NCBI RefSeq assembly: GCF_002797555.1
Contig: NZ_PGFA01000001.1
Coordinates: 372,001-436,000 of the forward strand
Length of the DNA: 64,000 nucleotides
Reading direction: 5' to 3'
Source: Hymenobacter chitinivorans DSM 11115
Lineage (GTDB): Bacteria; Bacteroidota; Bacteroidia; Cytophagales; Hymenobacteraceae
Position numbers and translations under genes: made by a program. Within the stretch, counting starts at the first letter, position 1, and every line of letters starts with the position of its first letter. The notes beneath the pieces are model-generated. The model was not told the origin of the DNA. It did no database searches and saw nothing but the letters and a program-made list of their open reading frames with translations. Of the stretch, positions 6,818-15,349 are shown piece by piece.

Positions 6818-8167
6818 CTAGCTCTGGTGCTCGGTGGGCAGTGTGCCGCGGAAGGCGTCGAGTTTGGCCGGGTCGTGCTTGAGCTTCACGGGCTTGCCTC
6901 CGTTTTTGGCCGACTGGTACAGGGCTTCCATGATGCGCTGGTCCTGCAGGCCTTCCTCGCCGGGCGTGTAGGGCGTTTTGTTGTTGCGCACGCAGTCGGA
7001 GAAGTGGTCCATTTCCAGGGCAAACTGGTTTTTCTCCGCTATGCCCACCTGCTCGCGCTGCTGGGTGCCTTCCGGGGCGTGGGCGCGCTCCAGCTTGAGG
7101 CCGTGGTAGCTGAAGGCCGGGTCCATCTGAATCCAGCCGGTTTCGGCCTGCACCCGGTAGCGCTTGGAGGTGTAGCTGCCGTAGCCCGTCACGCAGTTGG
7201 CCAGCACGCCGCTGGGAAAGCGCAGGGTGAAGAGCATATTTTCCTCGACTTCGGTGAAGCGCGGGTCATTGGGCGTGGTGTAGACGTGGGCCGCTACTTC
7301 GGTGGGCTCCTCGCCGAGCAAAAAGCGCACGGTGTTCAGGCAGTACAAGCCAATATCAGGTAGGGCCCCACCGCCGGCCAGGGCTTTTTTGTGCCGCCAC
7401 TGGTTTGGGTCGCCCTGGTTCTGGGTGTTGGTGGCCTCGATGATCTTGGTTTTGCCGAAGGCGTTGCTGCGCACCAGCTCCTGCACCTTGCGGTTCATGG
7501 GCTCGTACTGAATGCGGTAGGCAATCATGAGCTTTTTGCCGGCTTTCTGGCAGGCTTCAATCATCTGCTCGCACTCCTTGGCCGAGTTGGCCATGGGCTT
7601 TTCGCAGAGAATGTGCTTGCCGGCCCGGGCCCCGCGAATGGTGTACTCGGCGTGCATGGAGTTGGGCAGCACAATGTAGATAACGTCGACGGCGGGGTTG
7701 TCCTTGAGGGTATCGTAGGTTTGGTAGCTGTAGCAATTCTGGGCCGAAATGCCGTACTGCCGGGCCACCTTGCTCAGCTTGTCGGCGTCGCCGCTGACCA
7801 GGGCCACCAGCTTCGACTTCTTGCACTGCGACAGGGCCGGCAGGAGTTCCTCCAGGGTGAGGTGGCCCAGGCCCACCACGGCGTAGCCCACGCGCTGGTC
7901 TACGGGCTGGGGGTTGGGCACCCCGCCGCTCTTAGGCTCGGTCTTGGCGTTGATTTCGGGCAGCTTCACGTCGGTGGGGCCTTGCTGCAGCACCAGGTCC
8001 GTGGCCTGGTCGACGGCAGCGGCGGCCGAAGTAGCGGGCAGCACGCCCAGGGTGCCGGCCACGCTGACGGCCAGCAGGCCGCGGCCAGTTTGGGAAATGA
8101 ATTGACGGCGCGACGGGTCACAGGCCGGAGGCAGCGCCGGGGTGGGCTGCGGTTGTAGGTTGTTCAT
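6818..8167 (-). CDS. Tat-exported Gfo/Idh/MocA-family oxidoreductase
   Basis: 449 aa. A twin-arginine signal (SRRQFISQTGRGLLAVSVAG) near residues 20-40 marks export of a folded, cofactor-loaded enzyme to the periplasm. The NAD(P)-binding Rossmann part starts with VGYAVVGLGHLTLEELLPAL (about 93-112), and the conserved CEKPMANSAKE holds the catalytic Lys of the EKP motif. The C-terminal substrate domain includes GGGALPDIGLYCLNT. Length, signal and features match glucose-fructose-oxidoreductase-like enzymes, which act on sugars with tightly bound NADP. The gene is monocistronic; the actual substrate is not known. Confidence 0.9.
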   Translation of the reverse strand: MNNLQPQPTPALPPACDPSRRQFISQTGRGLLAVSVAGTLGVLPATSAAAAVDQATDLVLQQGPTDVKLPEINAKTEPKSGGVPNPQPVDQRVGYAVVGLGHLTLEELLPALSQCKKSKLVALVSGDADKLSKVARQYGISAQNCYSYQTYDTLKDNPAVDVIYIVLPNSMHAEYTIRGARAGKHILCEKPMANSAKECEQMIEACQKAGKKLMIAYRIQYEPMNRKVQELVRSNAFGKTKIIEATNTQNQGDPNQWRHKKALAGGGALPDIGLYCLNTVRFLLGEEPTEVAAHVYTTPNDPRFTEVEENMLFTLRFPSGVLANCVTGYGSYTSKRYRVQAETGWIQMDPAFSYHGLKLERAHAPEGTQQREQVGIAEKNQFALEMDHFSDCVRNNKTPYTPGEEGLQDQRIMEALYQSAKNGGKPVKLKHDPAKLDAFRGTLPTEHQS

Positions 8168-8677
8168 AAAGAATAGCGGGACGTTGTGGCTGATTGAGCG
8201 GAGAGCTTTTCATAGCCTACGCCCTGCATTCCAACAGGTTGTTGCTGCCGCCACTCCCCGGCCTGAAGGCAAGCCCAGCCCAGTAGGCTGCTGGGTGCCT
8301 ATGCGGCGGGCCGAGCCGGCCGGTGGGCGGGCCTAGGGAGGGATAATACTATAAAGTTTATATGTTGTACTATTGCCGTAGTGAAGCCTTTGCGTTGCTC
8401 TAGCCGGAATGTCTTATTACTTCCCGGCTGATTTGGGCGGTAGGGAGGAAGAAGCAAGGAAGTAAGCTGGGCCGCAAAATGGAAAGATGCTGCATATAGT
8501 GCTGCAAATGTGTATTTTGGATTGTTGGTTTGTAAATAACAATTCCGTGTCGGACCTTTGACTCTGCCTGAGTGTTGATGCGTGCCCGGGAGAAGAATAA
8601 GGTTGTTACAGGCGGTGTAGTAGCGTGCGAGAAGATCAGTGAATTTGTAAAATAGTAATAACTGCAACCCCGAACGG
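8168..8677. other. 510-bp intergenic region before the SBBP gene
   Basis: No supportable gene. It starts at the divergent oxidoreductase start codon and becomes AT-richer from 8340. A well-spaced promoter at 8529-8560 is annotated separately and leaves a leader of roughly 110 nt. Confidence 0.6.
8529..8560 (+). promoter_or_regulatory. Bacteroidota-type promoter for the SBBP gene
   Basis: TTTG (8529-8532), 20-nt spacer, then GACCTTTG (8553-8560), one mismatch from TAnnTTTG. Confidence 0.55.
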
Positions 8678-11656
8678 ATGAGGCAAAACTTTACCCGATT
8701 AGTGCTCTTTAGCACCCTTTTTCTGTTTCGCCGACCCTGCTGGCTGCTGGCTGCCGTGCTACTGCTGGGCAGTGCCGGGCTGGCCGCGGCCCAAGTACCC
8801 GTTTTTGAGTCGGCCACGACGGTCGGCCCCGGTATTGGGGTCAACAATGGCACGGCCCAGGCGGCCAGCACCGCTTTCGATGCGGCCGGTAACGTGTACG
8901 TGACCGGCACCTTCAGCGGCACCATCAGCTTCGGGGCCCAGGTGCTGACCAGCGGCCGGGAGTTGGCGGCCGTTTTTGTGGCCAAAGCGTCTCCCGCCGG
9001 GCAATGGCTGTGGGCCGTGAGCGGCGGAGCCGGCAAAGCGTACAGCAATGACGTCACCAACATCGGCGAGGATATTGCCGTCGATGGCAGCGGCAACGTG
9101 TTGGTAACCGGTTCGTTTATGGCCTCTGACGGGGAGCAGGCGCGGTTTGGCGAGTTTGTCATTCCCGGCACCTACGGGCCCCGGGCTTTCGTGGCCAAGC
9201 TCTCGTCGGCCGGGCAGTGGCAGTGGGTCCAGGTGCCCGGTGGGGAAGGGGACTCGTTTGGCCGCAGCCTGGCCCTCGATGCCGCGGGCAACGTGCTGGT
9301 CACGGGCCAGTACAGCTCCACCGCCAGCTTCGGCAGCCTTACCCTGACTAATAGCAACGGCTACACGGCGGGCTTTACCGGCAAGCTGTCCCCGGCCGGC
9401 GAGTGGCAGTGGGCCGTAGCAATGCCCGGGCAGGCCCGGTCGTCGGCCGGGTTGTACCACAGCGCGGGCGTAGCGGCCGACGCCGCGGGCAACGTGTACC
9501 TGCTCGGCTCCTTTGGCGGCGCCACCGTCACGCTGGGCTCGGTCACGCTTACCAACAGCTACAGCAGCAGCACCAATTCCAGCCTCGACCTGTACGTGGC
9601 CAAGCTCAGTGCCCAGGGGCAGTGGCAGTGGGCCGTGCGGGCCGGCGGGCTCGACACCGAGTTTGCCGGCGACCTAGTCGTGGATGCAGCCGGCAACACC
9701 TATTTCGCCGGGCAGTTCAGGAGTAACGCCACATTTGGGCCCTTCACGCTGCGGGTTTCCGGGGCCGATAAGTTTGTGGCTAAGCTCAACACCCAGGGCC
9801 AGTGGCAGTGGGCCACCCAGGGCAACAGCTACTACAGCAACGCCAACGCTTTGGTGCTAAACCCGAACGGCGGCGTGTACGTGGCCGGGCGCGACGACAA
9901 TACCCTGGCCGTGGCCCGGGTGTCGGCCACGGGGCAGTGGCAGTCGGTGGCGTACCCCGGTGCCAGCTACGGCAGCAGCAGCACGCCGCTGGGCCTGGCC
10001 CTCGACGGCAGCGGAAACCTGGCCGTAGCGGGTTCTTTCTACGGACCTTACCTGCAGTTTGGCAGCCAGACGCTGGATAATAGCGCCAACCTGGGGCCCG
10101 GTCCCTCGAGCACGCCCACGATGCTGCTGGCCAAGCTCAATCCCGCCGCCGGCACGTGGCAGTGGGCGGCGGCGCCTAGTTTGGGCGGCAGCTCCCGCAC
10201 TACCTCCGTCGCGACGGATGCGGCCGGTAATGTATACGTGACGGGCACCTTCAGCGGGGCCGTGCGCTTTGGCACTAGCGAGCTGCTCAGTAATGGTAGT
10301 ACCGATGTGTTCGTAGCCAAACGCTCGGCCGAAGGCCAGTGGCTCTGGGCCACCAAGGGCGGTGGCTTAGGCTCCGAGGAAAGCCAGGATTTGGTCTTGC
10401 TGCCCAACGGCACGATTACCATTACTGGAGCCTGCGGGCGAAACGCTATTTTCGGCTTTACTACGCTTACCTGGGGCGGCTCTGATGCCTTTGTGGCCCG
10501 TATGAGTCCCGACGGCCAGTGGCAGTGGGCCGTGGGAGTAGGAGCCTCGCAGGCCCAGGGCAACAGCGTGGCCGTGGATGCGGCCGGCAATGCCTACGTA
10601 ACGGGCCGTATGCTGGCCTACTGGTTTTCCGACGTGTTTGTATCCAAGGTGTCGGCGGATGGACGCCTGCTCTGGACCACCACCGCGGGCGGTAGTACCG
10701 AAGATGAAGGCAAGGGTATCGGGGTGGACGCGGCGGGCAACGTGTACGTCAGTGGGGCGTACCGCAGCCAGCGTCCCATTTTCGGCAGTACCCAGCTGCT
10801 GGTTATCGGGTACGGGCAAAATGGGGGGCAGGGGGATATCTTCGTGGGCAAGCTCAGTCCGGCGGGCCAGTGGCAGTGGGTGCGGCAGGCGGGCAGTGCT
10901 TACGAAGACCAGGGCACCGACCTCGCCGTGGATGGGGCCGGCAACGCCTACCTCACCGGCAGCTGCGCCGGCGAAAGTTGGTTTGGCAGCTTCTCTGTGG
11001 CTGGTTCGGGCCAGGAAACCAAAGCCTTCGTAGCCAAAATCAATTCGGCCGGGCAGTGGCAGTGGGCCTCGGCTACCAATGCCGGCAGTGCCACGGGCGT
11101 GGCCTTGGCCCTCGAACCCGGCGGGGCCTGCGTGCTCACGGGTACCCTCAACGACGCGGTTGCCTTCGGCGACCATCTGGTGGCCCCAACGGACCCCTAC
11201 AGCCTGTTTGTGGCCCGCCTCGATGAGCTGGGCAAGTGGAGCTGGGCCCTCAGCGGTGCCGGGAGCAATTATTCCTATTCTAGCACAGGAGTGGCTCTGG
11301 CGGCCGGGGGCAGCGTGTACGCGGTGGGCAGCTTCGGCAGCGCCGCCCGCTTCGGTTCCCTGGCCAGCCTGCGCGGGGGCCTGGTCAACCCCACGGGCTA
11401 CCTGGCCCGCGTCACCACCTCGGCCGCGCCCACTCTGACGCTGTGGCCCAACCCCGCGCAGGGCGCCGCCCAAGCCACGCTGGCCCCGGCCGCCCACGAG
11501 CGGCAGGTGCGCCTCGTGGACGGGACCGGGCGGGTGGTGCGTACCCAGAGCCTTCGGGCGGGTGCCACCCAGGCCCTGCTCACCCTAAATGGGCTCCGCG
11601 CCGGGCTTTACGTTGTGCAGTGCGAGGGCACGGCCCAGCAGCTGGTGGTGCAGTAA
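8678..11656 (+). CDS. Secreted SBBP beta-propeller repeat protein with type IX secretion tail
   Basis: 992 aa. The signal peptide ends about residue 38 (GLAAAQ). The body contains about 13 repeats of roughly 65-70 residues with the pattern DAAGNVYVTGTF...FG...FVAKLSPAGQWQWA, the seven-bladed-propeller (SBBP) repeat; 13 repeats suggest more than one propeller. The last 70 residues (TLWPNPAQGAAQATL ... GLYVVQ) form a type A T9SS C-terminal sorting domain, so the protein should cross the outer membrane through the type IX system and be attached to the surface or released. The GGCAGTGGCAGTGGGCC coding segment recurs almost unchanged. Monocistronic, with a terminator at 11711-11747. Role unknown; adhesion or cell-surface contact is plausible. 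Confidence 0.92.
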   Translation: MRQNFTRLVLFSTLFLFRRPCWLLAAVLLLGSAGLAAAQVPVFESATTVGPGIGVNNGTAQAASTAFDAAGNVYVTGTFSGTISFGAQVLTSGRELAAVFVAKASPAGQWLWAVSGGAGKAYSNDVTNIGEDIAVDGSGNVLVTGSFMASDGEQARFGEFVIPGTYGPRAFVAKLSSAGQWQWVQVPGGEGDSFGRSLALDAAGNVLVTGQYSSTASFGSLTLTNSNGYTAGFTGKLSPAGEWQWAVAMPGQARSSAGLYHSAGVAADAAGNVYLLGSFGGATVTLGSVTLTNSYSSSTNSSLDLYVAKLSAQGQWQWAVRAGGLDTEFAGDLVVDAAGNTYFAGQFRSNATFGPFTLRVSGADKFVAKLNTQGQWQWATQGNSYYSNANALVLNPNGGVYVAGRDDNTLAVARVSATGQWQSVAYPGASYGSSSTPLGLALDGSGNLAVAGSFYGPYLQFGSQTLDNSANLGPGPSSTPTMLLAKLNPAAGTWQWAAAPSLGGSSRTTSVATDAAGNVYVTGTFSGAVRFGTSELLSNGSTDVFVAKRSAEGQWLWATKGGGLGSEESQDLVLLPNGTITITGACGRNAIFGFTTLTWGGSDAFVARMSPDGQWQWAVGVGASQAQGNSVAVDAAGNAYVTGRMLAYWFSDVFVSKVSADGRLLWTTTAGGSTEDEGKGIGVDAAGNVYVSGAYRSQRPIFGSTQLLVIGYGQNGGQGDIFVGKLSPAGQWQWVRQAGSAYEDQGTDLAVDGAGNAYLTGSCAGESWFGSFSVAGSGQETKAFVAKINSAGQWQWASATNAGSATGVALALEPGGACVLTGTLNDAVAFGDHLVAPTDPYSLFVARLDELGKWSWALSGAGSNYSYSSTGVALAAGGSVYAVGSFGSAARFGSLASLRGGLVNPTGYLARVTTSAAPTLTLWPNPAQGAAQATLAPAAHERQVRLVDGTGRVVRTQSLRAGATQALLTLNGLRAGLYVVQCEGTAQQLVVQ

Positions 11657-11710
11657 GCGCCAATAAGCCCGGAAAAGGGCAGGGTCAAAACCGCGGCTTG
11701 CTTCCGGCGT

Positions 11711-11747
11711 ATAGAAAAGCGGCCCGCTCCCCGGGCTGTTTTTCTAT
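11711..11747 (+). terminator. Rho-independent terminator after the SBBP gene
   Basis: TAGAAAA-GC-GGCCCG pairs with CGGGCTG-TTTTTCTA around a 4-nt loop. Confidence 0.75.
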
Positions 11748-11788
11748 TTCCAACCCCGCTGCTTCCCGCAGCTTACCCGAGTAAAGCC

Positions 11789-12067
11789 ATGGCCAATTCC
11801 CCCCAGAAAACCGATAAGAAGACCGATACCAAAACGGACAATACGCCCGGCGCTATTGGTGCCTCAGCCGCCAACCCCATTGACCCCGCCACCTCTTCGC
11901 CCACCATCGACACGGAAGCCGGCGTGACCATGGGCGACGGTATCCGCCACCTGCACAGCTTGGCCAAGGGCGACGAAGACTTCATCAACGGTACCGACGA
12001 CCACGCCGACCGCCGCAACCAGCCCGACACCGAGCAGGAACACCGCGACCAGCTCAACAAGCAGTAA
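11789..12067 (+). CDS. Small hydrophilic protein, unknown function
   Basis: 92 aa with no signal, no membrane segment and few hydrophobic residues. The N-terminus is Lys/Thr/Asp-rich (KTDKKTDTKTDN), and the C-terminus is acidic and His/Asp/Gln-rich (GTDDHADRRNQPDTEQEH). It looks intrinsically disordered. A clean terminator directly follows, which supports a real, separately transcribed gene. I do not recognise the family. Confidence 0.65.
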   Translation: MANSPQKTDKKTDTKTDNTPGAIGASAANPIDPATSSPTIDTEAGVTMGDGIRHLHSLAKGDEDFINGTDDHADRRNQPDTEQEHRDQLNKQ

Positions 12068-12086
12068 CCAGCTTCTGTCGAACAAG

Positions 12087-12123
12087 CAAAAAAGCCCGAA
12101 TCAAACTTGATTCGGGCTTTTTT
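12087..12123. terminator. Strong bidirectional terminator
   Basis: GCCCGAATCAA and TTGATTCGGGC form a perfect 11-bp stem with a 3-nt loop, flanked by A6 and T6. It separates convergent genes ending at 12067 and 12141. Confidence 0.92.
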
Positions 12124-12140
12124 GTGGGTAAACAGCGCGG

Positions 12141-12497
12141 TTACTTAACCATCAGCGTCTTCACCGCCCCGGTCGACTTGTTGACCTCGAAGGCGGCTTT
12201 GTTGGGCATGCGGCCGGCCCAGTCGGTGCGGGGCACCAGCACCTGCCAGTGGTCATCTACCTCGAAGGCGGTGGCCGAGTCGACGACGAAGAGCTTGGCG
12301 TTGGGCAAGCCCTGCACGTAGCGGCCAATGGCAGTACGAGCTTCGGCCTCGGTGGAAACGGCCGTGCCGGTGGCCGGCGCCGGGGGGGCAATGGTATCGG
12401 CAGTGGGCGGGGTGGCCGAGTCGGTGGCGGGCTTCTGCTGGCAGCTGCCGAACAGGCCGGCCGCCCCGAGCAGCAGGAAAGGAAGGACTTTTTTCAT
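12141..12497 (-). CDS. Small lipoprotein, paralogue of the next one
   Basis: 118 aa from ATG 12497 (MKKVLPFLLLGAAGLFGSC); the lipobox Cys is at residue 19. A Thr/Pro/Ala-rich stretch (about 25-45) precedes a domain of about 65 residues: EARTAIGRYVQGLPN, DDHWQVLVPR, NKAAFEVNKSTGAVKTL. The same pattern is found in the protein encoded at 12656-12991, so the two are tandem paralogues. The fold resembles small NTF2-like or YARHG-adjacent lipoprotein domains, but I cannot name it with certainty. Confidence 0.75.
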   Translation of the reverse strand: MKKVLPFLLLGAAGLFGSCQQKPATDSATPPTADTIAPPAPATGTAVSTEAEARTAIGRYVQGLPNAKLFVVDSATAFEVDDHWQVLVPRTDWAGRMPNKAAFEVNKSTGAVKTLMVK

Positions 12498-12655
12498 GGG
12501 CGTAAAGTACGGCAGCAAATACAAACCGGCCGGCGCCGCGGGCCGGGAGGCTACAGTTTCCCCGGGCAACAGTACGGCCGCCGCACTCCCACAAACCAGC
12601 CAAAAGGCCTGCGGCAATTCTATTAGGAGCCCGGAGTAGTGCTTCCGACTAACCC

Positions 12656-12991
12656 CTACTTGCCTGCCCGGGGCAGAAATTGGACCCGGATGTCGCCGGT
12701 CTGCTTATGAACGGTGAAAGCCGCGGAATTGGGTTTGCGGCCCTCCCCGGGAATGCTGGGTACCAGCACCAGCCAGTTCCTATCGGCTTGCATGACCATA
12801 GCCGAGTCGAAATTGTACTCGCCGCCCTCGGGCATCTCCTGCAGGTAAGAATTTACGGCTTCGCGGGCCTGGGCTTCGTTGGTCACCGCGGCAGCAGTAG
12901 TAGCAGTTGCGGGGGCGGCACGGTCGGGAGTTGGTTGGCAGGCGGTGGCACTCAGGGCCCCCGCTAGCAGCCAGGAAAGGGCTTTGATCAT
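12656..12991 (-). CDS. Small lipoprotein, paralogue of the previous one
   Basis: 111 aa from ATG 12991 (MIKALSWLLAGALSATAC); lipobox Cys at residue 18. The mature domain (QAREAVNSYLQEMPEG, DRNWLVLVPS, NSAAFTVHKQTGDIRV) lines up along its length with the lipoprotein at 12141-12497. It starts 36 nt after the stop of the lipoprotein gene at 13028 on the same strand, so the two are probably co-transcribed. Function unknown. Confidence 0.75.
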   Translation of the reverse strand: MIKALSWLLAGALSATACQPTPDRAAPATATTAAAVTNEAQAREAVNSYLQEMPEGGEYNFDSAMVMQADRNWLVLVPSIPGEGRKPNSAAFTVHKQTGDIRVQFLPRAGK

Positions 12992-13027
12992 GCGGCAAAG
13001 GAACGCCGCAACTTGCCAAAAAAACAA

Positions 13028-13471
13028 TCAGGGCTGAAGCCGGCCGCGGGTCTGGAACTGGAACAGGCGGAAGGAGCGGCGCACGTAAAACGCCGGAAAG
13101 GTAATTTCACCTGCCGCCCCGTCGGCAAAGTACGTTTTCTGGGTCCGGGGCCCGAGCGAATCGTAGCGGAAGGTGATGCCCAGCACGTTGGTTTCGGCCG
13201 TGCTGATGGTGGTATCGAGGCGGGTGCGCTGCTGGCGCGACTCGGCCACGATGCGGTGCAGACCCGGACGCAGATACAGCCGGCGGCGCAACCGGTCGTC
13301 GGCGCTTTTATATTTCGCCACCAGCGTATCCAGCACCAGCTTTCCGTCGCAGCGCACGGTAATATCCACCTGCTTTTCCTGGCTGTCGTTGACTACCTGC
13401 AGGCGTACTTCCCGGGCCGGGTCACAGGCCGCGAGCAGCACGAGCAAGCCCGAAAGAAGCGGAGTGCGCAT
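13028..13471 (-). CDS. Lipoprotein, unknown function
   Basis: 147 aa from ATG 13471 (MRTPLLSGLLVLLAAC). The lipobox Cys is at about residue 16. The mature part is rich in beta-forming residues (EVRLQVVNDSQEKQVDITVRC, LHRIVAESRQQRTRLDTTI) and ends in a basic tail, as in small periplasmic or outer-membrane beta-sandwich proteins. It is the first gene of a minus-strand pair with the lipoprotein at 12656-12991. No family recognised. Confidence 0.7.
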   Translation of the reverse strand: MRTPLLSGLLVLLAACDPAREVRLQVVNDSQEKQVDITVRCDGKLVLDTLVAKYKSADDRLRRRLYLRPGLHRIVAESRQQRTRLDTTISTAETNVLGITFRYDSLGPRTQKTYFADGAAGEITFPAFYVRRSFRLFQFQTRGRLQP

Positions 13472-13573
13472 GATTGAAAAAGGGCCCGTAGCCGGGTGTT
13501 GAACCAGTAGTGCTAAAAAATCGGGCCGGGTGGAAGCCCGCAACTAAGCAACCCCACCCGGGTACAAGCAAAA

Positions 13574-13602
13574 GCCCCAACTGCCGCAGGGACAGTCGGG
13601 GC
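13574..13602 (-). terminator. Terminator of the 46-aa gene
   Basis: On the minus strand, GCCCCGACTG and CAGTTGGGGC pair with one wobble, followed by TTTTGCTTG. Confidence 0.75.
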
Positions 13603-13624
13603 CTTCGGGCGCAAGTCGGGCCGC

Positions 13625-13765
13625 TTAGTGAGCGTGGATACGCTTACGCTTCTGGCGGCGGCGCTCCTGGGCCTGCTTAACGCGGCGGTAGAGGGCCTCC
13701 TGGGCAGTTTCGGTCCGAACTTCGGCTGTCTGGTTAGTTGCAGCGGCTTGATTGGTAGTAGCCAT
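13625..13765 (-). CDS. 46-aa basic protein, unknown function
   Basis: The frame starts at ATG 13765 (MATTNQAAATNQTAEVRTE) and ends RRVKQAQERRRQKRKRIHAH. The first half is Ala/Thr/Asn/Gln-rich. The second half is a strongly basic amphipathic helix with about a dozen Arg/Lys in 25 residues, as in nucleic-acid- or ribosome-binding peptides. It is immediately followed by a terminator, and the frame keeps the GC-rich third position seen in neighbours. It is too short for most gene callers. Real-gene status is inferred from terminator, composition and intact start; binding to RNA or DNA is a guess. Confidence 0.65.
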   Translation of the reverse strand: MATTNQAAATNQTAEVRTETAQEALYRRVKQAQERRRQKRKRIHAH

Positions 13766-14027
13766 GATGAAAATGGTTAAGCGAAAAGATGGGTGATTAG
13801 AAATTATATACCCCCGTGGGGCCCGCCGGGTTTACCCCAGCCGTAGGTTTTGCGGAAGCCGGGCCAAGGTACGGTTATTCTCGTGGGGCCGCCTGCACCA
13901 CGCTGGCCGAAACCAGCCGGGCTGCTTTTTTGTCTGGAAAGAAACTGCCGGCGGCGCGGGCGGCGTGCAACCGTATAGCTGGCGCCCGGCTCTTTTTCCG
14001 ACCTGCTCAGTTCCTAGCGAAAAAACA

Positions 14028-14399
14028 ATGAAAGCGACATTACCCATCCTGGCCCTGGCCACCGTTCTGGCCACTGCCTGCGCCGACGAACGTCCCGACG
14101 TCGTGACGCCCGAGGGCTGCGGCTCGGTTATCGTCCAGGAAAACGTGGATGGCCGCGGCCTGGTCCGCTACGACGCCCAGAACCAGGTATATACCATTCG
14201 CTCCAGCGTGGCCGGCACCACCAACGGGCAGATTGTGGGCTTTGTCTGCGGCGCGTTGCCCGAGGCCTTTCGCCAGGATTCGTTGCCGGTCAGCTTCACG
14301 GGCACCTACACGCAGTACACCAAGGCGGTGCCGCCGGACCCCGGGCTGGAATATTACTACCTGAGCTTGTCCCGCCTGGAGGCCATAACGGGCGAATAA
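14028..14399 (+). CDS. Lipoprotein, unknown function
   Basis: 123 aa from ATG 14028 (MKATLPILALATVLATAC); lipobox Cys at residue 18. The mature part contains two further Cys (EGCGSVI, FVCGALP) that could form a disulfide, a central GLVRYDAQNQVYTIRSS strand region and the ending LEYYYLSLSRLEAI. No family recognised. The 262 bp upstream hold no other gene that I can support. Confidence 0.7.
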   Translation: MKATLPILALATVLATACADERPDVVTPEGCGSVIVQENVDGRGLVRYDAQNQVYTIRSSVAGTTNGQIVGFVCGALPEAFRQDSLPVSFTGTYTQYTKAVPPDPGLEYYYLSLSRLEAITGE

Positions 14400-14488
14400 T
14401 GCCGCGTTATGCTAAAAAAGGGTAGTATTAAGCCTGGTTTGGGATTCACGGCCGGCCCGGGTTCGGCGGCCCCATAGGCAGTTTTTGC

Positions 14489-15328
14489 GTGCTACACTTC
14501 CGCTTTCTGCGTTTTGCCGGCCTGTTGCTGGGCCTGGCGGTGCTGCTCGGCTCGGCCGTGCCCGGCCCGGTGGTCCAAACGCGAGACTTCAGTTCCTACT
14601 TCGCGGCCCACGGACTGCGGGGCTCCTTGCTGGTGTTGAATGGGGCCACCGGGCAGTACACGGCCTATGACGAGGCGCGGTGCCGGCAGGGCTTTTTGCC
14701 CGCTTCCACGTTCAAGATTCCCAACACACTTATTGGCCTCGAAACCGGGGCCGTGCGCGACACGGCCGAGGTGTTCCGCTGGGACGGTAAAAAGCGCAGC
14801 TTCCCGCAGTGGAACCAGGATATGAGTCTGGCCCAGGCCCTGCGGGTATCGTGCGTGCCCTGCTACCAGCAAATAGCCCGGCGCGTGGGGGCCAAGCGCT
14901 ACCAGCAGTGGCTGCCCAAGCTGCGCTTCGGGCGCATGCAGGTGACGCCCGCTACCGTCGACTCGTTTTGGCTGGTAGGTTCCTCGCGCATCACCCAGTT
15001 CGAGCAAATCGACTTTCTGCAGCGGCTCCAGCAGGGTAAACTGCCCATTAGTAAGCGCAACCAGGACCTGACTAAAACTCTGCTGGAACTCAGCCGCGGG
15101 CCGGGTTGGGTGCTGCGGGGCAAAACCGGCTGGGCCATGCGGGAGGGGCAAGACAACGGCTGGTTTGTGGGCTGGGTGGAGCAAACCGGCCAGGTGTATT
15201 TCTTTGCCCTGAATGTGGAACCCGCCGATGGCCAGCCAGCCACGAGCAGCTTTGGTCCGGGCCGCCGGGCTCTGACCGAGGACATCCTGCGGCAGGAGTT
15301 TGGGTTGCTGGCGGGGCCGGGCAAGTAA
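14489..15328 (+). CDS. Class D beta-lactamase-like serine hydrolase
   Basis: 279 aa from a GTG start, with an N-terminal signal segment. The class D active-site motifs are present: STFK at 73-76 (acylating Ser and the Lys that is carboxylated in this class), SCV at 121-123 (SxV) and KTG at 212-214; Trp161, matching the Trp that stabilises the carboxylated Lys, is also present. The YGN motif reads FGR (147-149), which departs from typical OXA enzymes. The protein may be a chromosomal beta-lactamase or a related penicillin-binding hydrolase; activity cannot be predicted from these changes. An alpha/beta-hydrolase gene starts 21 nt after its stop, so they may share a transcript. Confidence 0.88.
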   Translation: MLHFRFLRFAGLLLGLAVLLGSAVPGPVVQTRDFSSYFAAHGLRGSLLVLNGATGQYTAYDEARCRQGFLPASTFKIPNTLIGLETGAVRDTAEVFRWDGKKRSFPQWNQDMSLAQALRVSCVPCYQQIARRVGAKRYQQWLPKLRFGRMQVTPATVDSFWLVGSSRITQFEQIDFLQRLQQGKLPISKRNQDLTKTLLELSRGPGWVLRGKTGWAMREGQDNGWFVGWVEQTGQVYFFALNVEPADGQPATSSFGPGRRALTEDILRQEFGLLAGPGK

Positions 15329-15349
15329 GCCGATTGCGCCGCTTCGAGT

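Noticed and set aside
11789..12067. Antitoxin or immunity role for the small hydrophilic protein
   Set aside because: No toxin gene is next to it, and its composition gives no family signal.
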